Shown piece by piece: positions 17,840-26,845 of a DNA stretch of 64,000 nt. A program made the translations under genes and the position numbers. Source of the stretch: JAEUOS01 sp965279115. GTDB taxonomy: Bacteria > Pseudomonadota > Gammaproteobacteria > Burkholderiales > JAEUOS01. Numbering within the stretch: position 1 is the first letter of the stretch; each line of letters starts with the position of its first letter. Below the pieces are notes generated by a model. The model worked only from the letters and a program-made list of their open reading frames with translations. It did not search any database and was not told the DNA's origin. The stretch covers positions 4,402,001-4,466,000 of the forward strand of contig OZ257137.1 of the NCBI GenBank assembly GCA_965279115.1, written 5' to 3'.

Positions 17840-19564
17840 ATGGACTACCAGCCGCGCGCCGACGAGATCCTGGGCCTGTTGAGGCATGCGGCAGGCCTCG
17901 ACGAGGCGCTGGCTGCGATGCCGGCATTTGGCGAGGCCGACCTGGCCCTGGTGCAACAGGTGCTCGAGGAGGCCGGCAAGTTCGTCGGTGAACAGATCGC
18001 CCCGCTGACCCGCATCGGTGACGAGACCGGCGCGCGGTTTGAAGGCGGCCAGGTCACCATGCCGCCGGGCTTCCGCGCGGCCTACCAGGCCTTCTGGCAG
18101 GGCGGCTGGCCGGCACTCTCGGCCAGCCACGAGCATGGCGGGCAGGGCCTGCCGGCCGTGCTTGAATGCGTGCTCTACGAATGGCTGTCTGCCGCCAATC
18201 ACGGCTGGACCATGGCGCCCGGCCTGTTGCATGGTGCCTACGAGTGCCTCAAGCATCATGCCAGTGCCGACCTCAAGGCGCGCTACCTTGAAAAGCTGGC
18301 CACCGGCGAATGGCTCGCCACCATGTGCCTGACCGAACCCCATGCCGGCAGCGACCTGGGCCTGGTGCGCACCCGCGCCGTGCCGCAGCCGGACGGCAGC
18401 TACCGACTGTCCGGCACCAAGATATTCATCTCCGGTGGCGAGCACGACCTGTCCGACAACATCGTGCATCTGGTGCTGGCACGCCTGCCTGATGCACCGC
18501 CCGGACCGAAGGGGCTTTCACTCTTTGTCACGGCCAAGTTCCTGCCTGACGGCTCCCGAAGCACGGTGCACTGCGATCGCATCGAAGAGAAGATGGGCCT
18601 GCACGGCAGCCCCACCTGCGTGATGCGTTTCGACGAGGCCACCGCGTGGATGGTGGGCGAACCCGGGCGCGGGCTGGCGGCGATGTTCGTGATGATGAAT
18701 TCGGCACGCCTGCATGTGGCCCTGCAGGGCATCGGGCTGCTCGATGCAGCCTGGCAGAAGGCCGATGCCTATGCGCGCGAGCGGCGCCAGATGCGTGCGC
18801 CCGGTGCTGCGGCACCCGCATCGCGCGGCGCCGCGGCAGCCGACCTGATCGGCGAGCATCCTGCGATCAGGCGCATTCTGGACAGCCAGCGCGCCTGGGT
18901 GGATGGCGCACGCGTCCTTGCCTATCGCACCGGGCTTGAACTCGACCTGGCGCGCCATCATCCGGACGCGCCGCGGCGCGCCGCGGCGGAACGCTGGTGC
19001 AGTTTCATCACGCCGGTGCTCAAGGCCGCCTGCACCGACCAGGCCTTCCATGGCGCCAGCGAATGCCTTCAGGTATTCGGTGGCCACGGCTATGTGCGCG
19101 AATGGGGCGTCGAGCAGGTGGTGCGCGATTCGCGCGTGGCCATGATCTATGAGGGCACCAATGAAATCCAGGCCATCGACCTGCTGGTCCGCAAGGTGCT
19201 GCCGGATGGCGGCGCGGCGTTTCGCGAGTTTCTGGCCGACCTGAAGCCCGAGGGCGCGGTGCTGGCTGATCGGCTTGACGCGCTCGGCCGTACCGCGTCG
19301 GTCATCGCCGCAGCCGCGCAGGCGAGTCCGGAATTGCCTTTCTGGATCGCAGGTGACTTCCTGCGTGCCGCGGCACTGGGCCTCCTGGCCTGGGGCTGGG
19401 AGCGTATCGACGGCGCGCCGGAACTTGCCGGCGAGCGCTGGTCCGCGCCCGCCCATGCGCTCAACGCATGGGTGCTGCCGGAATTTGAAATGCGCCTGGG
19501 CATCATCGAAGCCGAGGTCGCGCGAGCCGGTGGCGGCTTGCAACGCACGGCTGAACATCACTGA
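17840..19564 (+). CDS. Acyl-CoA dehydrogenase (DmdC-like, long form)
   Basis: 574-residue FAD enzyme of the long acyl-CoA dehydrogenase group, with TEPHAGSDLGLVRTRA near 170, KIFISGGEHD near 194, GHGYVREWGVEQVVRDSRVA near 415 and the C-terminal AMIYEGTNEIQAIDL, whose first glutamate sits where the catalytic base is found in this group. It introduces a 2,3 double bond into an acyl-CoA, passing electrons to ETF. In this operon it could oxidise dihydrocinnamoyl-type CoA esters, letting saturated phenylpropanoids enter the pathway. A low-complexity Ala-rich stretch at about 315-335 is unusual but keeps frame. Confidence 0.88.
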   Translation: MDYQPRADEILGLLRHAAGLDEALAAMPAFGEADLALVQQVLEEAGKFVGEQIAPLTRIGDETGARFEGGQVTMPPGFRAAYQAFWQGGWPALSASHEHGGQGLPAVLECVLYEWLSAANHGWTMAPGLLHGAYECLKHHASADLKARYLEKLATGEWLATMCLTEPHAGSDLGLVRTRAVPQPDGSYRLSGTKIFISGGEHDLSDNIVHLVLARLPDAPPGPKGLSLFVTAKFLPDGSRSTVHCDRIEEKMGLHGSPTCVMRFDEATAWMVGEPGRGLAAMFVMMNSARLHVALQGIGLLDAAWQKADAYARERRQMRAPGAAAPASRGAAAADLIGEHPAIRRILDSQRAWVDGARVLAYRTGLELDLARHHPDAPRRAAAERWCSFITPVLKAACTDQAFHGASECLQVFGGHGYVREWGVEQVVRDSRVAMIYEGTNEIQAIDLLVRKVLPDGGAAFREFLADLKPEGAVLADRLDALGRTASVIAAAAQASPELPFWIAGDFLRAAALGLLAWGWERIDGAPELAGERWSAPAHALNAWVLPEFEMRLGIIEAEVARAGGGLQRTAEHH

Positions 19565-19581
19565 ATACGAGGGAGAACGCC

Positions 19582-20460
19582 ATGACCAAGAAAATCGATG
19601 TGGACGCGCTGGTGGCCATAGACATCCACACCCACGCGGAAACTTCCACCCGCATGCTGCCTGATGAAGCCGAAGCGGAGTCGCTGGAGGCGCGCGGCCG
19701 CTACTTCCGCTACGAGGTGAAGCATCCCACCATCGCGCAGATGGCGACCTACTATCGCGAGCGCAAGATCGCCTTTGTGGTGTTCACGGTGGATCACGAG
19801 CGCGGCATGGGCATCCGCCGCATCTCCAACGAGGAAGTCGCCGAGTCAGCGGCCGAGCATGGGGATATCGCGATTCCGTTCGCCAGCATCGACCCGGCGC
19901 GCGGCAAGATGGGTGTTCGCGAAGCGCGGCGCCTGATCAAGGATTTCGGCGTCAAGGGGTTCAAGTTCCACCCCATCATCCAGGGCTTCGAGCCGAATGA
20001 TCGCGACGTCTATCCGCTCTACGAAGTGATCGCCGAGGCCGGCCTGCCAGCCTTGTTCCATTCCGGCCAGACCGGCATCGGCGCCGGCATGCCCGGTGGC
20101 GGTGGCCTGCGGCTGAAATACGGCAACCCGATGTATCTCGACGATGTGGCGGCGGATTTCCCGGACATGCCCATCATCTCGGCGCATCCCGGCGTACCCT
20201 GGCAGGACGAGCAGTTGTCGGTGGCCACCCACAAGCCCAATGTCTACATCGACCTCTCCGGCTGGTCGCCCAAGTATTTCGAGCCCAAGCTGGTGCAGTA
20301 CACCAACACCCTGCTCAAGGAGAAGGTGCTCTTCGGCAGCGACAACCCGGTGATCCAGCCGGACCGCTGGCTGGCCGAGTTCGACAAGCTGCCGATCAAA
20401 CCCGAGGTCAAGCCGCTGATCATCAAGGAAAACGCCGCCAGGCTGCTCAAGCTGCGCTGA
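19582..20460 (+). CDS. Amidohydrolase family protein (possible aryl beta-ketoacyl-CoA hydrolase)
   Basis: 292-residue TIM-barrel amidohydrolase_2 protein. Metal ligands are visible as DIHTHAE near residue 14, FKFHP near 131, the FHS strand near 160, SAHPG near 200 and GSDNPV near 250. It belongs to the same broad family as ACMSD and the CouO hydrolase that cleaves 4-hydroxyphenyl-beta-ketoacyl-CoA in Rhodococcus coumarate catabolism. Its place between an acyl-CoA dehydrogenase and a Bug receptor in a feruloyl-CoA synthase operon suggests a CouO-like hydrolytic step, but this is inference from context. Confidence 0.82.
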   Translation: MTKKIDVDALVAIDIHTHAETSTRMLPDEAEAESLEARGRYFRYEVKHPTIAQMATYYRERKIAFVVFTVDHERGMGIRRISNEEVAESAAEHGDIAIPFASIDPARGKMGVREARRLIKDFGVKGFKFHPIIQGFEPNDRDVYPLYEVIAEAGLPALFHSGQTGIGAGMPGGGGLRLKYGNPMYLDDVAADFPDMPIISAHPGVPWQDEQLSVATHKPNVYIDLSGWSPKYFEPKLVQYTNTLLKEKVLFGSDNPVIQPDRWLAEFDKLPIKPEVKPLIIKENAARLLKLR

Positions 20461-20563
20461 GCGATACGCGGGCTGGGCGGCGTTGTCGGCCGCTCCGGTA
20501 GACTGCGGCACTCGAACGCAGTCTGCAACCTTGTCCGCAACCACCCGCGCCCGGGAGCCATCG

Positions 20564-21538
20564 ATGCCTGTCGCCGTCCTGCATTGCCTGTTCGTCCTGC
20601 TCGCGGCGCTTCTCACGGGTACGGCGCATGCGCAGGCCGATTATCCGGTTCGTCCCATCCGTATCGTGGTCACCTTTCCGCCTGGTGGCAGTGCCGACGC
20701 CGCCATGCGCCTGATCGGGCCACGTCTCGCCGACCGGCTGGGGCAGCAGGTGGTGATCGACAATCGCCCCGGCGCCGGCGGCAACATCGGCCTGGCGCTG
20801 GTCGCCAAGGCGCCGGCCGATGGCCATACCCTCGGTCTTGGCGCGGCGGGCGCCCTGTCCGCGAACGCGGCCCTGTATCCGAGCATGCCCTTCGATGCGC
20901 AGAAGGATTTTCGCGGCATCGGGCTGGTGGCGACCGCGCCCTTCGTGCTGGTGGCGAACCCGACGCTCGCGGCGAAGACGCTGCGTGAAGCACTGGCGCT
21001 CGCCAAGGCGCAACCGGGCAAGCTGTCCATGGCGCATGGCGGCAACGGCACGGCGATGCACCTGTCGTCGCAGCTGCTGGCCCAGATGGCGGGCTTGCGC
21101 TTCAACGAGATCGCCTACCGCGGCTCGGGTCCCGCCGCGCTCGACGTGATGGGCGGCCAGGCCATGCTCGGCATGGTCGACCTGCCGGCGTCGTTGCAGC
21201 AGATTCGCGCCGGCAAGCTGCAGGCCCTGGCTGTCACCAGCCAGAAGCGCCTGCCGCAGATCGCCGAAGTCCCCTCGTTCGCCGAGGCCGAGTTGCCGGG
21301 GTACGAGTCGGTCGGCTGGTTCGGGCTGGTGGTGCCGGCCGGCACGCCGGCGGGTGTCGTGGCCAGGCTGGGCAACGAAGTCGGCGCGGTGTTGCAGGAC
21401 GAAGCGATCCGGTCCGCGATGCGCAACATGGGGCTTGAGGCCGGCGTGTCTTCGCCGGACGCCTTCGAGTCGTTCATCCGGTCGGAGACCCAGAAATGGG
21501 GGCAGGTGATCCGTAACGCCGGCATCAAACTGGACTGA
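20564..21538 (+). CDS. Bug-family (TctC) substrate-binding protein
   Basis: 324 residues from the ATG at 20564 (ribosome-binding site gggag), with a 24-residue signal peptide ending at AHAQA. Bug hallmarks: PVRPIRIVVTFPPGGSADAA, VIDNRPGAGGNIGLALVAKA, PADGHTLGLG, LDVMGGQAMLGMVDL and VPSFAEAELPGYE. It is the second solute receptor of the aromatic operon and is followed 4 bases later by a FAD monooxygenase gene, suggesting that its ligand feeds that enzyme. A hairpin at 20498-20526 lies just upstream. Confidence 0.9.
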   Translation: MPVAVLHCLFVLLAALLTGTAHAQADYPVRPIRIVVTFPPGGSADAAMRLIGPRLADRLGQQVVIDNRPGAGGNIGLALVAKAPADGHTLGLGAAGALSANAALYPSMPFDAQKDFRGIGLVATAPFVLVANPTLAAKTLREALALAKAQPGKLSMAHGGNGTAMHLSSQLLAQMAGLRFNEIAYRGSGPAALDVMGGQAMLGMVDLPASLQQIRAGKLQALAVTSQKRLPQIAEVPSFAEAELPGYESVGWFGLVVPAGTPAGVVARLGNEVGAVLQDEAIRSAMRNMGLEAGVSSPDAFESFIRSETQKWGQVIRNAGIKLD

Positions 21539-21542
21539 AGAG

Positions 21543-23186
21543 ATGCGCGATTTCGATGCCGAGGTGCTCATCGCCGGCGCCGGACCGGTAGGCCTGACAT
21601 TGGCCATGTGCCTGGCGGCCCGCGGGCGCTCGGTGGTGCTGGTCGAGCCGCGCCGTTTTGCCGAGCCGCCGAACGTCAAGTGCAACCATGTGTCCGCGCG
21701 CAGCATGGAACTGTTCCGCCGGCTCGGCGTGGCTGCCACGTTGCGCGCCAACGGGCTGCCGGAGGACTTTCCCAACGATGCAGTGTTTCGCACCGCCGTG
21801 ACCGGGATCGAACTGACGCGGATTCCTATCCCCTGCCGGCGTGACCGTTACACCGACAAGTCCGGGCCGGATGGCTGGTGGCCCACGCCCGAGCCGCCGC
21901 ATCGCATCAACCAGATCTACCTCGAGCCCCTCCTGCTCGAACACGCTGCCGGCATGCGCGGCGTGACCATCCGCAATCGCGGTCGGGTGAGCAGCTACCT
22001 GCAGGATGCCGAGGGGGTGAGCGCGGAGGTAGTCGACGTCGACAGCGGTGCGACGAGCACCTTGCGCGCCCGTTATCTCGTCGGCTGCGACGGCGGCAGT
22101 TCCACAGTGCGCACCGCGATGGGCATACGGCTCGAGGGCACGGCCGTGATCCAGCGGGTCCAGTCGACTTTCGTGCGCGCCCCCGGACTGCTGGAACGCA
22201 TTCCCGGCAAGCGGTCCTGGAATACTTATGTGGTCAATCCGCGCCGCTGCGGCACCGTGTTCGCGATCGACGGGCATGAAACCTGGCTGATCCACAACCA
22301 CCTGAACCCGAACGAACCCGAGTTCGATTCGGTGGACCGGGACTGGGCGATCCGCAATATCCTCGGCGTGGAAGAAGATTTCCGCTACGAGATCATCAGC
22401 AGGGAGGACTGGGTCGGACGCCGCCTGGTCGCACCGCGTTTCCGCGATGGCCGTGTCTTCATCGCCGGCGACGCCGCGCACCTGTGGGTACCCTATGCCG
22501 GTTATGGCATGAACGCCGGCATCGCCGACGCGGAACACCTTGCCTGGCTCCTGGCGGCGCGCCTGGAAGGCTGGGCGGGCGAGGGCATTCTCGATGCCTA
22601 CGAGGCCGAGCGCCAGCCGATCACCGAGCAGGTCTCGCAGTTCGCGATGAACCATGCGCAAAAAATGATCCGCGCGCGCGGTGCCGTGCCGGAAAACATC
22701 GAAGCGCCCGGCCCCGAGGGCGACGCGGTGCGCGAGCGCGTCGGCAACGAGGCCTACGAACTCAACGTCCAGCAGTTCTGTTGCGCCGGCCTCAACTTCG
22801 GCTACTACTACACCGGTTCCCGGCTCATTGTTGCGGACGGCGAAGCGCCACCGGCCTACACGATGGCGACCTTCACCCCATCCACCGTGCCGGGCTGCCG
22901 GCTACCGCACTTCTTCCTCGCGGACGGGCGCTCGCTCTACGACGCGCTGGGCTCGGGGTACACGCTGTTGCGTTTCGACCGCCACGTGGATGCCCGGCCG
23001 CTGCTTGAGGCTGCCCGGAAACGCGCGGTGCCGCTGTTGCTCCTCGATCCCGATCCGGGCGACGCGCTTCCCGAAGCCTATCGCCATGCGCTGGTCTTGT
23101 GTCGCGGCGACCAGCACGTGGTGTGGCGCGGTGATCATGCCCTTGAAGGATGCGCTGCACTGATTGAGCGACTGCGCGGCGCCTGA
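21543..23186 (+). CDS. FAD-dependent aromatic monooxygenase (MhpA/phenol hydroxylase family)
   Basis: 547-residue class A flavoprotein hydroxylase. The N-terminal dinucleotide-binding motif is VLIAGAGPVGLTLAM (about 8-22), the DG segment is YLVGCDGGSSTVRTAMG near 180-196, and the second FAD motif is GRVFIAGDAAHLWVPYAGYGMN near 304-325. A C-terminal thioredoxin-like lobe (about 430-547) is present, as in MhpA and phenol hydroxylase relatives. It would hydroxylate an aromatic acid or phenol using NAD(P)H and oxygen. Start 4 bases after the Bug gene stop. The substrate is not identifiable; a hydroxylated phenylpropanoid or benzoate fits. Confidence 0.88.
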   Translation: MRDFDAEVLIAGAGPVGLTLAMCLAARGRSVVLVEPRRFAEPPNVKCNHVSARSMELFRRLGVAATLRANGLPEDFPNDAVFRTAVTGIELTRIPIPCRRDRYTDKSGPDGWWPTPEPPHRINQIYLEPLLLEHAAGMRGVTIRNRGRVSSYLQDAEGVSAEVVDVDSGATSTLRARYLVGCDGGSSTVRTAMGIRLEGTAVIQRVQSTFVRAPGLLERIPGKRSWNTYVVNPRRCGTVFAIDGHETWLIHNHLNPNEPEFDSVDRDWAIRNILGVEEDFRYEIISREDWVGRRLVAPRFRDGRVFIAGDAAHLWVPYAGYGMNAGIADAEHLAWLLAARLEGWAGEGILDAYEAERQPITEQVSQFAMNHAQKMIRARGAVPENIEAPGPEGDAVRERVGNEAYELNVQQFCCAGLNFGYYYTGSRLIVADGEAPPAYTMATFTPSTVPGCRLPHFFLADGRSLYDALGSGYTLLRFDRHVDARPLLEAARKRAVPLLLLDPDPGDALPEAYRHALVLCRGDQHVVWRGDHALEGCAALIERLRGA

Positions 23187-23204
23187 CGCCGGAAACATTT
23201 CCGC

Positions 23205-25289
23205 GTGCCAACCTTCGACTCACGGCGCTACCTGTGCGCGGGGACCAGCGCCGCGGCCGGCGCCGCCGGACTGTGGATAGCATTTCATCATCCGCTCTCG
23301 CCGCTGCTGGCGACACTGGCGTTCGCGGCGTGGTCGTGCGTACTCGCTGTTCGGCCGCGCGCCTGGCTGGTCATGCTGCCCGCACTCCTTCCTGTTCTCG
23401 GGCTCGCCCCCTGGAGTGGCTGGATCGGGCTCGACGAATTCGACCTGGCCGTGCTCGCCACGGCGGCTGGCGCCTACGCGGCACTTGCCGGGCGCGCAAC
23501 CATGCGGCATGTCCTTCGCGAAGGGCAGGTTGCGGGCAACCGATTTGCGATGCTTCTCGGGTTGGCCGGTTTGCTGTGGCTCGCCCTTGCACTGGTGCAC
23601 GCGCAATCGCTGACCTTCGCATGGTTCGACGGCTACGATAGTCCGCTCAATGCCCTACGCGTTGCCAAGGGCCTGTTCTGGCCACTGCTGCTGTTGCCGC
23701 TCTTGAACCTGGGCCCCGATCGCGCCGGCAGCGGCGCGCCGGCGGGGGAGCTGCTCGCCTGGGGCATGGCCGCCGGCGCCGCGCTCGTCGCCATTGCCGC
23801 GCTCTGGGAACGGCTGGCGTTCACCGGGCTGTGGAATACCGAGATCTACTACCGCACCACGGCCTTGTTCTGGGAAATGCATGTGGGCGGCGCGGCGATC
23901 GAGGTCTTTCTTGTTCTCGCGGTGCCGTTTTTGGTGGCGCGGGCGATTCATGCGAATACTGTCGCAAGGCGCGTGGTCGCGATCCTGCTGCTCGCGCTTG
24001 CCGCCTATGCATGTATTTCGACCCTGTCGCGCAGCCTGTACATGGCGTTGGGTGTGGCGGCAATACCGGCGGTCTGGGTGCTTGCCGCCAGGCGAAGCCC
24101 GATCGCCGGAAGCGCGCGGGACGCGCTCTTGCAAAGGAGCCTGGGCGCGGTCGCCTTGGTGGCCGGCGGGGCATGGATGACCGGGCGTTTGGTGCGTTTT
24201 GTCGGCTACGGCGGATCGTTGCTGGTGGCGGGCATTTTGTGGACGGCGATGCTGGTGGCGGGTCTATTGCGGCATTCAACCGGCGCGTTCCGCTGGCGCC
24301 ACTACGGCGCACTCGCCCTGGCACTGGTGCTGGTAGTGGAACTGGGGGCCGTGCGTGAAGGGGCCGCGTTCCTGACCGCCCGCCTGGATCGCGTGGCCGA
24401 CGATTTCACCAAGCGCTCCGTCCACTGGTCCGGCGCACTGTCGGTTTTGCAGACTGCGCCGGACTGGTTTTTCGGTCGCGGCTTTGGCCGCTTTCCGGTG
24501 GATTATCCGGGCCGCGTGAAAGGCATCGAATACCCGGGTGCCTTTCAGGTGGTGGACGATGGCGGCGCTCGATTTGCGCGTGTTTACGGCCCTCACAGCA
24601 TGCGCGGCATCGCCGGCGTGTTTGGTGCCTCGCAGCGGGTCGGTCCGATCGCCGGTGGCAGCTTCGGATTGACCTTCGATGCGCGTTCCGGACATGAGCA
24701 ACCGCTCCTGGTGAGCCTGTGCGAGAAGCACCTGATCTATGAAGCGGAATGCGAATACATGGCCGTCAACATTCTGCCCGGGGAGTGGCGGCGCTACGAC
24801 CTGACCATCGATGCCGATCACCTGCGTGGCGGCCCTTGGTATGCGCCCCGGCCGGTATTGCTCTCCTTCACCAGCGCAAGCATCGGCGGCGTTGTCGATG
24901 TCGACAACGTGCGGCTCATCGACTCGAATGGCGGCGATCGCGCCCTCAATGGCGATTTTTCCGCCGCTGCGGCGCACTGGTTTTTCACCGGGCGTTACTA
25001 CTTTCTGCCGTGGCACACCGACAGCGTCATCGTGGAACTGCTCGTCGAACGTGGCGTGCTGGGTCTTGCGCTGTTCACATGGTTGCTGGTCAGCGCAATC
25101 GCCGCATGGGCCGGGCCCACCGGTCGGCAGGACCCGCTTGCGTCCTTTGTCGTGGCTGCACTGACCGGCTGTGCGGTCCTGGGGCTCTTCAGCAGCGTGC
25201 TGGACGTGCCCCGCAATGTCTTTCTGTTGACGCTGCTTTGCCTGCTAAGGCCAGTGCGGGATCGGCCGCCGGCAAGCCAGGCGACCTGA
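23205..25289 (+). CDS. Polytopic O-antigen ligase/polymerase-like (Wzy_C family) membrane protein
   Basis: 694 residues, GTG start at 23205. About ten hydrophobic segments span residues 10-390, followed by a large soluble loop (about 395-600) and two or three C-terminal segments. The N-terminal part of the loop (RLDRVADDFTKRSVHWSGAL, FFGRGFGRFP) resembles the periplasmic loop of O-antigen ligases and polymerases. The rest of the loop is beta-rich with a carbohydrate-binding-module look (VDVDNVRLIDSNGGDRALNGDF). No glycosyltransferase gene is nearby, so the glycan involved is unknown. Ends at a strong inverted repeat (25269-25306). Confidence 0.75.
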   Translation: MPTFDSRRYLCAGTSAAAGAAGLWIAFHHPLSPLLATLAFAAWSCVLAVRPRAWLVMLPALLPVLGLAPWSGWIGLDEFDLAVLATAAGAYAALAGRATMRHVLREGQVAGNRFAMLLGLAGLLWLALALVHAQSLTFAWFDGYDSPLNALRVAKGLFWPLLLLPLLNLGPDRAGSGAPAGELLAWGMAAGAALVAIAALWERLAFTGLWNTEIYYRTTALFWEMHVGGAAIEVFLVLAVPFLVARAIHANTVARRVVAILLLALAAYACISTLSRSLYMALGVAAIPAVWVLAARRSPIAGSARDALLQRSLGAVALVAGGAWMTGRLVRFVGYGGSLLVAGILWTAMLVAGLLRHSTGAFRWRHYGALALALVLVVELGAVREGAAFLTARLDRVADDFTKRSVHWSGALSVLQTAPDWFFGRGFGRFPVDYPGRVKGIEYPGAFQVVDDGGARFARVYGPHSMRGIAGVFGASQRVGPIAGGSFGLTFDARSGHEQPLLVSLCEKHLIYEAECEYMAVNILPGEWRRYDLTIDADHLRGGPWYAPRPVLLSFTSASIGGVVDVDNVRLIDSNGGDRALNGDFSAAAAHWFFTGRYYFLPWHTDSVIVELLVERGVLGLALFTWLLVSAIAAWAGPTGRQDPLASFVVAALTGCAVLGLFSSVLDVPRNVFLLTLLCLLRPVRDRPPASQAT

Positions 25290-25306
25290 CGTTCCTGGCT
25301 TGCCGG
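25269..25306. terminator. 13-bp perfect inverted repeat between convergent genes
   Basis: Arms ccggcaagccagg / cctggcttgccgg flank a 12-base loop that contains the stop codon of the polymerase-like gene. It lies 6 bases before the CMD gene stop on the other strand. Its position suggests a shared bidirectional terminator. There is no T tract, so termination may need Rho or the hairpin may only protect the mRNA ends. Confidence 0.55.
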
Positions 25307-25311
25307 GTCTA

Positions 25312-25788
25312 TCAGGCCTTCGGCTTGGCTGTCTTCGGTTTCGCAGCCTTCGGTTTTTTCGCCGCCGCCTTGGTCTTGCCGGCCGATTTCCCCGCGGCCT
25401 GCCATTCATTGACCACTTCGGTGGCGATCCTGAAACCCTCGATGCCGGCCGGCACGCCGCAGTAGACCGCCACCTGCAGCAGTACCTCCTGGATCTCCTT
25501 CGGTGTCACGCCGTTGGTGAGCGCGCCGCGCACATGGGTGCGCAACTCATGCGGGCGGTTGAGGGCGCACAGCATGGCCAGGTTCAACATCGAGCGGGTT
25601 TGGCGGCTGATGCCGGGCCGCCCCCACACATCACCCCAGCACCACTCGGTGACCAGCTTCTGCATCGGTGCGTTGAACTCGTTCATGGTCGAGAGCGCCT
25701 TGTTGACGTATTCGGCGCCCACCACCGCGGTGCGCACGGCGCGCCCCTTCTTGAAGAGCGGGGTGTTCATGTCGGGAAGTTTTGCCAT
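25312..25788 (-). CDS. Carboxymuconolactone decarboxylase (CMD) family protein with Lys/Ala/Pro tail
   Basis: 158 residues from the ATG at 25788 (ribosome-binding site aggaac). The CMD domain (about 25-125) is like PcaC, with WCWGDVWGRPGISRQTRSML, ALNRPHELRTHVRGALTNGV, TPKEIQEVLLQVAVYCGVPA and GFRIATEVVNEW. The last 28 residues are a repetitive Lys/Ala/Pro tail (GKTKAAAKKPKAAKPKTAKP) unlike typical CMD proteins. It is last in the reverse-strand operon VOC-Bug-CMD, consistent with an aromatic ring-fission pathway. Peroxidase-type CMD proteins need a CxxC, which is absent here, favouring decarboxylase-type chemistry. Confidence 0.88.
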   Translation of the reverse strand: MAKLPDMNTPLFKKGRAVRTAVVGAEYVNKALSTMNEFNAPMQKLVTEWCWGDVWGRPGISRQTRSMLNLAMLCALNRPHELRTHVRGALTNGVTPKEIQEVLLQVAVYCGVPAGIEGFRIATEVVNEWQAAGKSAGKTKAAAKKPKAAKPKTAKPKA

Positions 25789-25805
25789 GGTGTTGTTCCT
25801 GTCTT

Positions 25806-26777
25806 TCACTGTTGGGGGATTTTTGAATCTACGATGACTTTTTTCCAGCGCGCCAGTTCGCTGGCGACGCGGGTCTGCAATTCCGCCGGCGTGGAACCGC
25901 GCGGCTCGGCGCCCAGCGTATCAATGCGGGCACGCACCTCGGGCAGCAGCAGGGCGCGCTGGATTTCGGCATTCAGTTTGTCGATAACAGGACGCGGCGT
26001 GCCGGCCGTGGCGGCCAGGCCGGTCCATGAACGCACGTCGAAGCCGGGCACACCGGCTTCGTCCGCCGTGGGAGCGTCCGGCATCACGCCCCAGCGCGTG
26101 TTGCTTGAGACCGCCAGCACGCGCAGCTTGCCGGCCTTGACCTGCGGCATCACCACCGTGGGCGTGCCCACCGCCAGCGGAATTTCGCCGCCCAGGAGGC
26201 TGGTAATCGCCGCCGCGTCGCCTTTGTAGGGCACATGCAGCATGGGCACGCCGCTCATCTTCGCCAGCAGCTCGCCGGTGAGGTGATGGGTCGAGCCTAT
26301 GCCGGCGCTGGCATACGCGATCGCGTCCGGTCTGGCGCGCGCGGCGTCGATCACGGCACGCAGGTTCTGGTAGGGCGAATCGCTCTTGACCACGAACAGG
26401 AAAGGAAACTGCGTGACCGTCGAGATCATGTCGAAACTGTCGGCGGGGTCGTAGGGCAGGTTCTTGTAGATCGCGCCCGAGACCGAGTGGCCGCCGGTGA
26501 CCAGGAGCAGCGAATAGCCATCCGGTGCGGCTTTTGCGACCAGGTCCGCGGCAAGGTTGCCGCCGGCACCCGGGCGGGTCTCCACCACCACGGGCTGGCC
26601 CATGGTCTTGGAGATTTCGTTGCCGATCAGGCGGGCGATGGTGTCGGCGTTGCCGCCGGGCCCGAAGCCCTGGTAGATGCGGATCGGCTTGTTGGGATAG
26701 GCCTGGGCGGCAGCCAGGGCAGGTAGCGCGGCGATTGCGAGTGCCGCGGCCCCGCGCAGCAGGGTTCTTCTTTGCAT
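25806..26777 (-). CDS. Bug-family (TctC) substrate-binding protein
   Basis: 323 residues. A signal peptide with an RR pair (MQRRTLLRGAAALAIAALP, cleaved near AAAQA) is followed by IRIYQGFGPGGNADTIARLI, VVETRPGAGGNLAADLVAKAA, PDGYSLLLVTGG, PYKGDAAAITSLLGGEIPLAVG and AGVPGFDVRSW. Ribosome-binding site ccggagacaaac. It sits between the VOC dioxygenase-like gene and the CMD gene on the same strand, so it probably captures the aromatic acid that this operon degrades (inference). Confidence 0.92.
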   Translation of the reverse strand: MQRRTLLRGAAALAIAALPALAAAQAYPNKPIRIYQGFGPGGNADTIARLIGNEISKTMGQPVVVETRPGAGGNLAADLVAKAAPDGYSLLLVTGGHSVSGAIYKNLPYDPADSFDMISTVTQFPFLFVVKSDSPYQNLRAVIDAARARPDAIAYASAGIGSTHHLTGELLAKMSGVPMLHVPYKGDAAAITSLLGGEIPLAVGTPTVVMPQVKAGKLRVLAVSSNTRWGVMPDAPTADEAGVPGFDVRSWTGLAATAGTPRPVIDKLNAEIQRALLLPEVRARIDTLGAEPRGSTPAELQTRVASELARWKKVIVDSKIPQQ

Positions 26778-26845
26778 GTTTGTCTCCGGTGTGTTCGAAT
26801 GCCTCCGCCTCTGACGGGCGGAGTGCGCGGTTGCGGCGTGGCGGC

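Noticed and set aside
20498..20526. 10-bp hairpin upstream of the second Bug gene of the aromatic operon
   Set aside because: No T tract and a 9-base loop; no firm case as terminator or riboswitch.
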